Source of the DNA: an uncultured Clostridia bacterium
GTDB taxonomy: Bacteria; Bacillota; Clostridia; Oscillospirales; Oscillospiraceae
Length of the DNA: 5,912 bases
NCBI GenBank assembly: GCA_946184215.1
Contig: CAMHER010000127.1
Location: forward strand, 1-5,912
Direction: 5' to 3'
Both the position numbers and the translations under genes were made by a program. This document shows positions 1 through 5,542 of this stretch, piece after piece. Under the pieces are notes generated by a model. The model was not told the DNA's origin. It saw only the letters and a program-made list of their open reading frames with translations, and ran no database searches. Every line of letters starts with the position of its first letter. Within the stretch, counting starts at the first letter, position 1.

Positions 1-419
1 CCACGCGGCGCACGGCCGTCGCCGGGGCGCGGGTGCTCGTCAGCCGCGAGACCTTCGATCTGATCCGCAGCGGTGGCATGAAAAAGGGCGACGTGCTTAC
101 CGTCGCGCAGATCGCGGGCGTCATGGGCGCCAAGCGCACGCCGGATCTGATCCCCATGTGCCACCCGATCCTCATCGACGGGATCGATCTGTCCCTGTCG
201 CTCAATGAGAACGACCTCGCCGTCGAGATCCGCGCGTCCGTCTCCTGCGACGGGCGCACCGGCGTGGAGATGGAGGCGCTGACGGCGGCCTCGGTCGCGG
301 CGCTGACGGTCTATGACATGTGCAAGGCTGTCCAGAAGGATATGGTGATCACGTCCGTCCGTCTGCTCTCCAAAACAGGCGGCGTTCACGGAGATTTTAC
401 GAGGGAGGAAGAGACATGA
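1..419 (+). CDS. moaC: Cyclic pyranopterin monophosphate synthase MoaC (5' partial)
   Basis: MoaC converts the 8-oxo-GTP-type product of MoaA into cyclic pyranopterin monophosphate, the second half of the first step of molybdenum cofactor synthesis, in the cytoplasm. The reading frame is open from base 3 to the TGA at 417-419, giving 138 visible residues. Family members have about 160, so roughly 20-25 N-terminal residues lie outside the window. The GTG at 33 is internal: the upstream codons already read as MoaC-like (RRTAVAGARV). Family hallmarks are all present: KKGD with its lysine at 84-86, AKRTPDLIPMCHP with Cys-His at 159-164, GVEMEALTAASVAALT, and YDMCKA with Asp and Lys at 315-326. 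These match the Lys, Cys-His, Asp and Lys active-site positions known in E. coli MoaC. The stop codon overlaps the next start (ATGA), so translation is probably coupled to the mogA-type gene. Identification is very secure. Confidence 0.96.
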   Translation, partial: TRRTAVAGARVLVSRETFDLIRSGGMKKGDVLTVAQIAGVMGAKRTPDLIPMCHPILIDGIDLSLSLNENDLAVEIRASVSCDGRTGVEMEALTAASVAALTVYDMCKAVQKDMVITSVRLLSKTGGVHGDFTREEET

Positions 420-922
420 ACTATACGGCAGCCGTTATCACGGTCAGCGACAAGGGCTTTCGCGGCGAGCGGGAGGACACCAGCGGCCCTGCCATCTGCT
501 CCATCGTGGAGCGCTGCGGGCTGGAGGTCGTTTATCGCAGCATTGTGCCGGATGAACAGGAGGATATCTGTCGAGAACTGATCCGCTGCGCGGATGAGAA
601 AAAGGTCGCATTGGTACTTACGACCGGCGGCACGGGCTTTTCTCCGCGGGATATCACGCCGGAGGCCACCAAGGCCGTGATCGAGCGCGAGACCCCGGGC
701 ATCCCCGAGGCGATGCGCGCCGAGAGCATGAAGATCACGCCCCGCGGCTGTCTGTCCCGCAGCGCTGCCGGGATCCGCGGCGGTACGCTGATCGTCAACC
801 TGCCGGGCAGTGAAAAGGCGGCGAAGGAGAATCTCCTCGCGGTCATGGACGGCCTGGTGCACGGGCTCGACATGCTTGCCTCATCCGGCTCGGCCAACTG
901 CGCGGAGGAGGGGAAAAAATGA
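416..922 (+). CDS. mogA: Molybdopterin adenylyltransferase, MogA/MoaB family
   Basis: This 168-residue protein belongs to the MogA/MoaB family, which adenylates molybdopterin with ATP before molybdate insertion. The start is the ATG at 416, inside the moaC stop codon, with GAGGGAGGA at 401-409 as ribosome binding site. The frame stays open further upstream, but that part is only an overlap with moaC. Visible motifs, in order: VITVSDKG near the N-terminus followed by REDTSGP (residues 19-25), VPDE (45-48), the family signature TTGGTGFSPRDITPEAT (69-85) that binds molybdopterin, and SRSAAGIRGGTLIVNLPGS (114-132). Asp46 and Asp79 fit the two catalytic aspartates of E. coli MogA. The C-terminal tail after about residue 155 is polar and poorly conserved. 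MogA and MoaB paralogues cannot be separated by eye; the adenylyltransferase role is inferred from family and operon. Confidence 0.93.
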   Translation: MNYTAAVITVSDKGFRGEREDTSGPAICSIVERCGLEVVYRSIVPDEQEDICRELIRCADEKKVALVLTTGGTGFSPRDITPEATKAVIERETPGIPEAMRAESMKITPRGCLSRSAAGIRGGTLIVNLPGSEKAAKENLLAVMDGLVHGLDMLASSGSANCAEEGKK

Positions 923-1308
923 CACGTCCTTCCCTTGACGGCTGGCTGCGTGAGGCCAAAATGCTGCCGGATGCGCCGGAAAACGGGATGTATCTGTTCC
1001 ACAACGGCGTGGTCCGCGCCGCGCCGAAGGCCGTTGTGCGCTTCGGCGAGGAGAGGAAGAACGATGTCGGCGGCATGGTTTTTTCCTACGATGAGGAAAA
1101 GGTCGCCGCCGCGATCGAGCGGGCAAAGAAAATGCCGGGCATCTTCCATGTGCGTGTCTGGCTCAACAGCGGAAAGCTTCAGGTAGGGGACGACATCATG
1201 CTGGTGCTGATCGGCGGGGATATCCGTCCGCGCGTGATCGACGCGCTGCAGAGCCTGGTCGGCGAGATCAAGAACAACTGCGTCGTCGAGCAGGAGATCT
1301 ACGAATAA
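919..1308 (+). CDS. moaE: Divergent MoaE-type molybdopterin synthase catalytic subunit
   Basis: This 129-residue protein resembles MoaE, the large subunit of molybdopterin synthase, which together with thiocarboxylated MoaD puts two sulfurs on cyclic pyranopterin monophosphate. The ATG at 919 overlaps the previous stop (ATGA), with GGAGGAGG at 904-911 as ribosome binding site. MoaE-like parts are VGGMVFSYDEEKVAAAIERAK in the first half, MPGIFHVRVWLNSGKLQVGDDIMLVLIGG (72-100, matching the segment around the GELWPGDE region of E. coli MoaE), then IRPRVIDALQSLVGEIK (102-118). Aligned by eye without gaps to the E. coli C-terminal half, Arg103 and Lys118 match a conserved Arg and catalytic Lys119, whereas Ile102 replaces a His and Gln125 replaces Lys126. 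The protein is shorter than E. coli MoaE (150 residues) and stops soon after this point. No moaD is visible nearby. The family call is good; full synthase activity is less certain. Confidence 0.85.
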   Translation: MTRPSLDGWLREAKMLPDAPENGMYLFHNGVVRAAPKAVVRFGEERKNDVGGMVFSYDEEKVAAAIERAKKMPGIFHVRVWLNSGKLQVGDDIMLVLIGGDIRPRVIDALQSLVGEIKNNCVVEQEIYE

Positions 1309-1318
1309 AGAAACGAAA

Positions 1319-1352
1319 CAGCCCCGCGCTCTCTCACAGGATCGCGGGGCTG
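1319..1352 (+). terminator. Intrinsic terminator of the moa operon
   Basis: A perfect 10-base-pair stem, CAGCCCCGCG (1319-1328) with CGCGGGGCTG (1343-1352), encloses a 14-base loop and begins 10 bases after the moaE stop codon. The downstream U-tract is poor (CTTCAT), while the upstream side is A-rich (AAAGAAACGAAA). It would therefore look better as a terminator for minus-strand transcription. Its place just after the last moa gene still makes termination of that operon the simplest reading. Confidence 0.75.
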
Positions 1353-1425
1353 CTTCATCGGATGCGGGCGAACACCGCCGAGCAGGGTCTTCTTTTCCTT
1401 GTACCTGCTTTTGCCGGCTTGCCGA

Positions 1426-1451
1426 CAGAAAATGTTTGATACTGTTTTCTG
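1426..1451. repeat. Inverted repeat, possible operator
   Basis: CAGAAAA (1426-1432) and TTTTCTG (1445-1451) form exact 7-base arms around a 12-base spacer. This AT-rich site lies between the moa terminator and the start of the Ldh2-type gene, about 60 bases upstream of a candidate promoter. Its form would suit a dimeric DNA-binding regulator, but arms this short can arise by chance, and no regulator is identified for it. Confidence 0.3.
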
Positions 1452-1487
1452 AGTAAAAGCAGACATTTTTAATCAGAAAGGCGGCGC

Positions 1488-1516
1488 TTGCATTGCATAT
1501 AGGAAAAGGTTAAAAT
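1488..1516 (+). promoter_or_regulatory. Candidate sigma-A promoter for the Ldh2-mgtC unit
   Basis: A weak -35 element TTGCAT (1488-1493) and a good -10 element TAAAAT (1511-1516, five of six consensus bases) are separated by 17 bases. Transcription would begin near 1523, leaving a leader of about 50 bases before the ATG at 1574. It lies downstream of the moa terminator, as expected for an independent unit. The -35 match is poor, so this is a tentative call. Confidence 0.4.
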
Positions 1517-1573
1517 GAAAAAAGACAGATCATCCGAGGGCGGCGCTGCCCTGCTGAAAGGAGAGAGCATCAA

Positions 1574-2644
1574 ATGCATATTACATATGAAGAAGAACGG
1601 AAACTGGTCACAGGGATCCTGACGGCGGCGGATTTTCCGGCGGAGGATGCGGAGATCATCGCAAAGGTGATTGCTCATTCAGACTTCACGGGTGTATATT
1701 CCCATGGCCTGTCCCGCCTAACGCGCTATATGCGTCAAATCAAGGCCGGCTCCCTCAATCCCCGTCCAAACTTCCGGAAGGTGCTGGACACCGGGGCGGT
1801 CATGGTTTTTGACGGAGACAACGGCTCGGGCATCGTGTCGCTGAACAGGGCGTATGACGAACTGCTGCCGCGTGCGAAGGCGTGCGGCATCGCCATGGCG
1901 ACAGGGCGGCACAACGCCAACATCGGCTGCGGGTCGTATTACGGCTGGCGCGCGGCGGCGGACGGCATGGTGGCGTTGGTGTGCTGCAACACCTATGCTT
2001 TCACCTCGCCCTTCGGCGGGGCCGACCGGCTGATCGGAACGAACCCGATCATCCTCGGCGTACCGGCCGGGGAGGCGTATCCGATCGTGATGGATATTTC
2101 CACGACCTTTGTGGCCATGGGCAAGATCCAGGCGGCGGAGCGAGAGGGCCAGAGCATCCCGGACACCTGGGCCAAGGACTATGACGGCGCGCCGACGACG
2201 GATCCGGCAAAAGCCTTTTCCCTCTCACCCATCGCGGCGCATAAGGGATACGGCCTGGCGGTAATGGTGGATGTGCTCTCAACGATGTTCTCCGGCGCCT
2301 GCTTTGGAAGCGACATCGGCCTGTTTTCCAAGCTGGAAAAGGAAAACACGGGCTTCTGCCTGATCCTGATCGACCCGGCAAAGTTCATGCCTCTTGGCGA
2401 TTTCAAGGCGGAGGTGGACCGCTATGCCGGCATGATGAAGAACGGCCGAAGGGCGCCGGGAGTGGAGGAAATCTTCCTGCCCGGGGAAATCGAGTACCGC
2501 AGGTTTGAGAAAATGAAGCAGACGGGCTTTGAGGTGAGCGAGGCGCTCTCAAAAGAGCTGACGGAGCTTTCCGTCACGCTCGGCGCAATCGAAGCGGGTA
2601 GTGATTTTGCCGGCCTGGTGGCCCGCTTCGCGGAGGAGACTTAA
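1574..2644 (+). CDS. Ldh2-family (malate/L-lactate/sugar-acid) NAD(P)-dependent oxidoreductase
   Basis: This 356-residue cytoplasmic enzyme belongs to the Ldh2 (type-2 malate/L-lactate dehydrogenase) family, which also holds ureidoglycolate dehydrogenase AllD and 2,3-diketo-L-gulonate reductase YiaK. These interconvert 2-hydroxy and 2-keto acids with NAD(P)H. The ATG at 1574 follows AAAGGAG (1557-1563) by 10 bases. Family landmarks are SHGLSRLTRY (43-52, with His44, Arg48 and Tyr52 at the positions known in AllD), IGTNPIILGVPA (154-165), MDISTTFVAMGKI (173-185), AAHKGYGLA (221-229) and the closing LPGEIEYRR (302-310). Length is normal for the family. One oddity: the usual N-H-F/I-G motif reads NANIG (114-118), putting Asn116 where AllD has His116. 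The gene is followed after 14 bases by the mgtC-like gene. The true substrate cannot be read from sequence; a sugar acid is possible given uxuA nearby. Confidence 0.88.
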   Translation: MHITYEEERKLVTGILTAADFPAEDAEIIAKVIAHSDFTGVYSHGLSRLTRYMRQIKAGSLNPRPNFRKVLDTGAVMVFDGDNGSGIVSLNRAYDELLPRAKACGIAMATGRHNANIGCGSYYGWRAAADGMVALVCCNTYAFTSPFGGADRLIGTNPIILGVPAGEAYPIVMDISTTFVAMGKIQAAEREGQSIPDTWAKDYDGAPTTDPAKAFSLSPIAAHKGYGLAVMVDVLSTMFSGACFGSDIGLFSKLEKENTGFCLILIDPAKFMPLGDFKAEVDRYAGMMKNGRRAPGVEEIFLPGEIEYRRFEKMKQTGFEVSEALSKELTELSVTLGAIEAGSDFAGLVARFAEET

Positions 2645-2658
2645 GGGAGGAAGCGCAC

Positions 2659-3387
2659 ATGAGCTTTGCACATATTCTGGCAGCGCATTTTACCATGGCA
2701 CAGACCCTGGAGCTGTGCCTGCGTCTGCTGCTTGCGGGGATCTTCGGGGCGGCGATCGGATTTGAGCGCAGCAAACGCTTCAAGGAGGCCGGCATCCGCA
2801 CACACATTATCGTCTGCTGCGGGGCGGCGCTGTTCATGATCGTCTCAAAATACGGCTTTGCGGATCTCGGCATGGCTGACGGCGGCGCGTTCTCCGGCAC
2901 GCGCGGCGCGGATCCCGCCCGCGTGGCGGCCCAGGTGGTCAGCGGCATCAGCTTTCTCTGCGCCGGTGTGATCTTCAAAAACAGCGGAACGGTCAAAGGC
3001 CTGACGACAGCCGCGGGACTGTGGATCACCGCCGGCATCGGTCTTGCCTCCGGCGCGGGACTGTTTTTGATCGCCTTCGCGGCCACACTGTTTGTCTGCC
3101 TGCTGCAAATCCTGATGCACCGCTATGCGATCGGCGCCGACGCCTATGCCACAAACCGCCTGCAGTTCACGGTAAGGAACGGCTTTGAATTCAACCGTTC
3201 GCTGACCGAGCAGCTCGAGGCCTGGAACGCCCAGGTCACCGAGAGCCGGATCGACCGCAGCAAGGACGGAACGACGGAATACGACCTGACGGTACGCCGC
3301 AGGGAGGAGATCAGCTATGAAGAAATGAAGGCGTTTATGGAGGCACACGAGGAGATCCTGCGCGCGTCCAACAGCCCCATCCGGTAA
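2659..3387 (+). CDS. MgtC/SapB-family inner-membrane protein
   Basis: This 242-residue protein is a member of the MgtC/SapB family of membrane proteins. In Salmonella, MgtC is linked to growth in low magnesium and to inhibition of the F1Fo ATP synthase; most other members have no known role. About five hydrophobic segments occupy residues 16-36, 45-67, 88-106, 113-132 and 134-154. Conserved family motifs are GFERS (34-38), GIRTHI (45-50), ADPARVAAQVVSGISFL (84-100) and GLTTAAGLWITAGIGLA (114-130). The usual GFLGAG here reads SFLCAG (98-103). The soluble C-terminal part (about 165-242) fits the ACT-like domain of longer MgtC proteins. The ATG at 2659 follows a strong AGGGAGGA site (2644-2651) that begins in the previous stop codon, so it is almost certainly cotranscribed with the Ldh2-type gene. 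No magnesium-sensing leader fits in the 14-base gap. Function here is unknown. Confidence 0.9.
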   Translation: MSFAHILAAHFTMAQTLELCLRLLLAGIFGAAIGFERSKRFKEAGIRTHIIVCCGAALFMIVSKYGFADLGMADGGAFSGTRGADPARVAAQVVSGISFLCAGVIFKNSGTVKGLTTAAGLWITAGIGLASGAGLFLIAFAATLFVCLLQILMHRYAIGADAYATNRLQFTVRNGFEFNRSLTEQLEAWNAQVTESRIDRSKDGTTEYDLTVRRREEISYEEMKAFMEAHEEILRASNSPIR

Positions 3388-3399
3388 GAGAAGCAAAAT

Positions 3400-3431
3400 C
3401 AAGCCGCCCTGCGCTGCTGCAGGGCGGCTTG
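3400..3431. terminator. Bidirectional intrinsic terminator between convergent genes
   Basis: A perfect 13-base-pair stem, CAAGCCGCCCTGC (3400-3412) with GCAGGGCGGCTTG (3419-3431), has a 6-base loop (GCTGCT). It starts 12 bases after the mgtC-like stop and ends directly against the stop codon of the minus-strand regulator (3432-3434). On the minus strand the stem is followed by ATTTTGCTT, a fair U-tract; on the plus strand by TTATCT, a weaker one. It should stop transcription from both sides. Confidence 0.88.
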
Positions 3432-4307
3432 TTATCTGCCTTCTTCCGTGACGGAGGGCAGAAGAGAGTTCCGATAATCGGAGGGCGAGACGCCGTATTC
3501 CTTTCGAAAGGCGCGGTAAAAGCTGGAATAGTTCTCAAAACCGAACTGCGCGCAGCACCCGGCGAGATTCGCGCCGGAGCACATCGCGTCGCAGCACGCG
3601 TCCAGCCGCTTTTTTGTGATGTACTGGTGCAGAGACAGCCCGGCGTTTTCCTGGAAGAGATGGGCAATATGGTATTTATTCAAAAAGAATTTCCGGCTGA
3701 GCGCGTCAAGACTCAGGTCCTCGTCGAGATGACCGGCGATATACTCGGCGATGGCCTGATAGCTTGAAAGCTGCTCCTTTTTCGCGCGGGCGCGGATGCA
3801 GCGACAGAGATACAGCATCAGAGCGCGCACCAGCAGGCCGATCTGCGTATCGCGTCCGAAACGGTCGGTGTTCAGCTCCTCCAGCAGGGCGGCAAACTTT
3901 CCCCGCAGCGCATTGAAGTCCAGGGCACTGAGCGGATAGACATAGCTTTTCTTCGTCTGTACGCGGTCAAAAAGATAGAGATAGTCTGCGGATTCCCGCC
4001 GCAGCTGCTCGCAGAAGGGAAGACTGATCCAGAAGACAAAACGCCGGTACGGCGTCTCGCCGCTGCCGACAGAGGCGCGGTGGGGCGTGCCGGGCGGAAC
4101 GAGGATCACGTCGCCGGGGCGCAGCGAACTCATCTTGCCGCCGATCTCCATATCGACCTTTCCCTCCACGAAGAGGTAGACCTCGTAATACGAGTGGCTG
4201 TGGGTGCCGATGCTTTGAAAATGACGGTCGCTGTAATAGAAAAGCTCGAAATCCTCGGAGAGCATATATTGGCGGCTGTTGAAGTCGGAGCGCAATTTTT
4301 TTCTCAT
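3432..4307 (-). CDS. AraC-family transcriptional regulator with cupin sensor domain
   Basis: This 291-residue cytoplasmic regulator has an N-terminal cupin domain (about 20-95) and a C-terminal AraC-type DNA-binding domain (about 182-282). The cupin carries THSHSYYEVYLFVEGK (35-50), LRPGDVILVPPGTPH (62-76) and the histidines expected for a sugar or metal pocket. The DNA-binding part has two helix-turn-helix units: one in LSLDALSRKFFLNKYHIAHLF (starting at 198), the second followed by the family signature FGFENYSSFYRAFRKEYGVSPSDYR (255-279). The frame runs open much further upstream, into uxuA, but the start is set by ATG at 4307-4305 with GGAAAGGTGA (4324-4315) seven bases before it. Residues 233-252 contain several cysteines (Asp-Ala-Cys-Cys, Gly-Cys-Cys), which is unusual but not diagnostic. 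It is divergent from uxuA, so it probably activates the hexuronate genes in response to a sugar acid and may control itself. Confidence 0.93.
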   Translation of the reverse strand: MRKKLRSDFNSRQYMLSEDFELFYYSDRHFQSIGTHSHSYYEVYLFVEGKVDMEIGGKMSSLRPGDVILVPPGTPHRASVGSGETPYRRFVFWISLPFCEQLRRESADYLYLFDRVQTKKSYVYPLSALDFNALRGKFAALLEELNTDRFGRDTQIGLLVRALMLYLCRCIRARAKKEQLSSYQAIAEYIAGHLDEDLSLDALSRKFFLNKYHIAHLFQENAGLSLHQYITKKRLDACCDAMCSGANLAGCCAQFGFENYSSFYRAFRKEYGVSPSDYRNSLLPSVTEEGR

Positions 4308-4314
4308 CAGACGA

Positions 4315-4324
4315 TCACCTTTCC
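4315..4324 (-). promoter_or_regulatory. Ribosome binding site fixing the araC-type start
   Basis: Read on the minus strand, GGAAAGGTGA ends seven bases before the ATG at 4307. This decides for the 291-residue product over the longer open frame, whose upstream part runs through the promoter region and antisense to uxuA and does not resemble a protein domain. Confidence 0.8.
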
Positions 4325-4341
4325 GAAAACTGCATACAGGA

Positions 4342-4371
4342 ATTATACCGCAAGTTTGGTAATGCGCGCAA
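4342..4371 (-). promoter_or_regulatory. Candidate promoter of the AraC-type regulator
   Basis: A perfect -10 hexamer TATAAT (minus strand, 4347-4342) has TTGCGC (4371-4366) as the best -35, 18 bases away but with only three consensus matches. Transcription would begin near 4335, about 28 bases before the start codon. The -35 overlaps one copy of the CGYAACAATA repeat (4367-4376), so binding there would be expected to affect this promoter. Confidence 0.55.
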
Positions 4372-4427
4372 CAATAGACGCAATATTTTTTCCTCAGCAT
4401 AACCAGTATAATAATATCGTAACAATA
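4367..4427. repeat. Direct repeat CGYAACAATA, possible AraC-type operator pair
   Basis: CGCAACAATA (4367-4376) and CGTAACAATA (4418-4427) differ at one base of ten and lie 51 bases apart start to start, close to five helical turns. Relative to the presumed uxuA start site near 4419, the first copy sits around -52 to -43 and the second covers the start site. Two more CGCAA cores occur at 4349-4353 and 4379-4383. AraC-family proteins commonly bind direct repeats next to -35 elements, so these are candidate operators. This is inferred from position and similarity only. Confidence 0.45.
4384..4412 (+). promoter_or_regulatory. uxuA: Candidate promoter of the uxuA operon
   Basis: A perfect -10 hexamer TATAAT lies at 4407-4412. 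The expected -35 window 17 bases upstream (4384-4389) reads TATTTT, a poor match. A strong -10 with a degenerate -35 is the usual pattern of a promoter that depends on an activator, which suits control by the divergent AraC-type protein. Transcription would start near 4419. Confidence 0.6.
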
Positions 4428-4433
4428 AAAGAA

Positions 4434-4439
4434 AAGGAG
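4434..4439 (+). promoter_or_regulatory. uxuA: Ribosome binding site fixing the uxuA start
   Basis: AAGGAG at 4434-4439 is seven bases upstream of the ATG at 4447 but only one base from an in-frame GTG at 4441. The spacing makes the ATG the real start and the GTG unlikely. Confidence 0.8.
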
Positions 4440-4446
4440 CGTGACT

Positions 4447-5541
4447 ATGGCAATGCAGATGGGCTTTCGCTGGTACGGCGAGGGCAACGACAAGATCTCT
4501 CTCGCAGATATTCGACAGATCCCCGGCGTAAGTACGATCGTGTGGGCGCTGCACGACAAAATGCCCGGTGAGATCTGGCGGACGGATGAAATTGAAAAGG
4601 TGGTATCCCAAATCAAGGCCGCGGGCTTCAACGCCGATGTGGTGGAGAGCGTGAACGTCCACGACGATATCAAAATCGGCCTGCCTACGCGGGATGTCTA
4701 TATCGACAACTACATCCAGACCATCCGCAATCTCGCTCCCTTCGACGTTAAGGTGATCTGCTACAACTTCATGCCGATCTTCGACTGGACGCGCAGCGAT
4801 CTCTTCCACCCGGTAGGGGACGGCTCCACGGCGCTGTACTACCAGAAGGATATGATCCAGGACGACCCGAAGGAGATGGCCGATTACGTCATGAGCTTCA
4901 CCGAGAAGTACCACATGACCTTCCCCGGCTGGGAGCCTGAGCGTATGGCGAAGCTGGACGAGCTGTTTGAAAAGTACAAGGACGTGAACAAGGAAAAGCT
5001 GTGGGAAAACTTCAGGTATTTCCTCGAAAAGCTGATGCCTGTCTGCCACGAGTCCGGGATCAAAATGGCCGTACACATGGACGATCCCCCCTGGGACATC
5101 TTTGGACTGCCGAGACTTTTGGTGGACGAGGAGAGCATCGACCGCTTCCTCCGGATGGTGGACGATCCCTATAACTGCCTGACCCTGTGCTCCGGCAGCC
5201 TCAATGCCAATCCGGAGAACAATGTGGCCGCCATCGTCCAAAAGCACTGTGACCGCATTGCCTTTGCCCACATCCGCAACGTAAAACACTTCCCGAACGG
5301 CGACTTCTCCGAGGCCAGCCACCGGGACTGCGACGGGGACACCGGCATTCTGGATATCCTCCGCGCCTATCATGACTGCGGCTTTGAGGGCTATATCCGC
5401 CCCGACCACGGGCGGCACCTGTGGGATGAAAAGCCGGGCAATGTGCGCCCCGGCTACGGGCTGTATGACCGGGCTCTCGGCATCATGTACATGCTGGGCG
5501 CCTGGGATCTGATGGAGAAAGAAGAAAAGGAGAAGAAGTAA
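4447..5541 (+). CDS. uxuA: Mannonate dehydratase UxuA
   Basis: UxuA dehydrates D-mannonate to 2-keto-3-deoxy-D-gluconate in the cytoplasm, a central step of glucuronate breakdown. The protein has 364 residues from the ATG at 4447, the shorter form usual in Firmicutes (E. coli UxuA has about 394). It has the xylose-isomerase-like TIM barrel pattern. Recognisable stretches are MGFRWYGEGNDKISLADIRQ (5-24), VWALHD (32-37), CYNFMPIFDWTR (105-116), MAVHMDDPPW (207-216), CSGSL (248-252), FAHIRNVK (273-280) and RPDHGR (318-323). His210, Cys248, His275 and Asp320 have the spacing of the His/Cys/His/Asp set that binds the divalent metal in characterised mannonate dehydratases, so the enzyme looks intact. 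The lysine-rich tail also encodes the ribosome binding site of the next gene. It is divergent from the AraC-type regulator and is the first gene of its operon. Confidence 0.96.
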   Translation: MAMQMGFRWYGEGNDKISLADIRQIPGVSTIVWALHDKMPGEIWRTDEIEKVVSQIKAAGFNADVVESVNVHDDIKIGLPTRDVYIDNYIQTIRNLAPFDVKVICYNFMPIFDWTRSDLFHPVGDGSTALYYQKDMIQDDPKEMADYVMSFTEKYHMTFPGWEPERMAKLDELFEKYKDVNKEKLWENFRYFLEKLMPVCHESGIKMAVHMDDPPWDIFGLPRLLVDEESIDRFLRMVDDPYNCLTLCSGSLNANPENNVAAIVQKHCDRIAFAHIRNVKHFPNGDFSEASHRDCDGDTGILDILRAYHDCGFEGYIRPDHGRHLWDEKPGNVRPGYGLYDRALGIMYMLGAWDLMEKEEKEKK

Positions 5542-5542
5542 A

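Noticed and set aside
33..419. GTG at position 33 as the start of moaC
   Set aside because: The frame is open to the window edge and the residues before it still resemble MoaC, so the gene simply begins upstream of the window.
386..1149. Several minus-strand open frames opposite the mogA- and moaE-type genes
   Set aside because: They are rich in Arg, Ala and Pro as expected for shadows of GC-rich genes and have no recognisable features; the plus-strand genes explain the region fully.
1382..1408. Short imperfect hairpin GCAGG...CCTGC in the moa-Ldh2 gap, considered as a small RNA or second terminator
   Set aside because: The arms are only five or six bases with a long loop and no U-tract follows; no RNA family is recognisable.
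1515..1622. A 35-codon open frame (starting MKKDRSSEGG) overlapping the Ldh2 start, considered as a leader peptide
   Set aside because: Its ATG overlaps the best -10 element, so it would not be on the transcript, and it shows no attenuation-type codon run or hairpin. The AAGG before it is a weak ribosome binding site.
2645..2658. Possible magnesium riboswitch or leader before the mgtC-like gene
   Set aside because: Only 14 bases separate it from the upstream stop codon, which is filled by the ribosome binding site; no structured leader can fit.
4308..4673. N-terminal extension of the AraC-type gene by 122 codons
   Set aside because: It would run antisense through the uxuA start and both promoters, resembles no domain, and the ATG at 4307 has a good ribosome binding site and matches normal family length.
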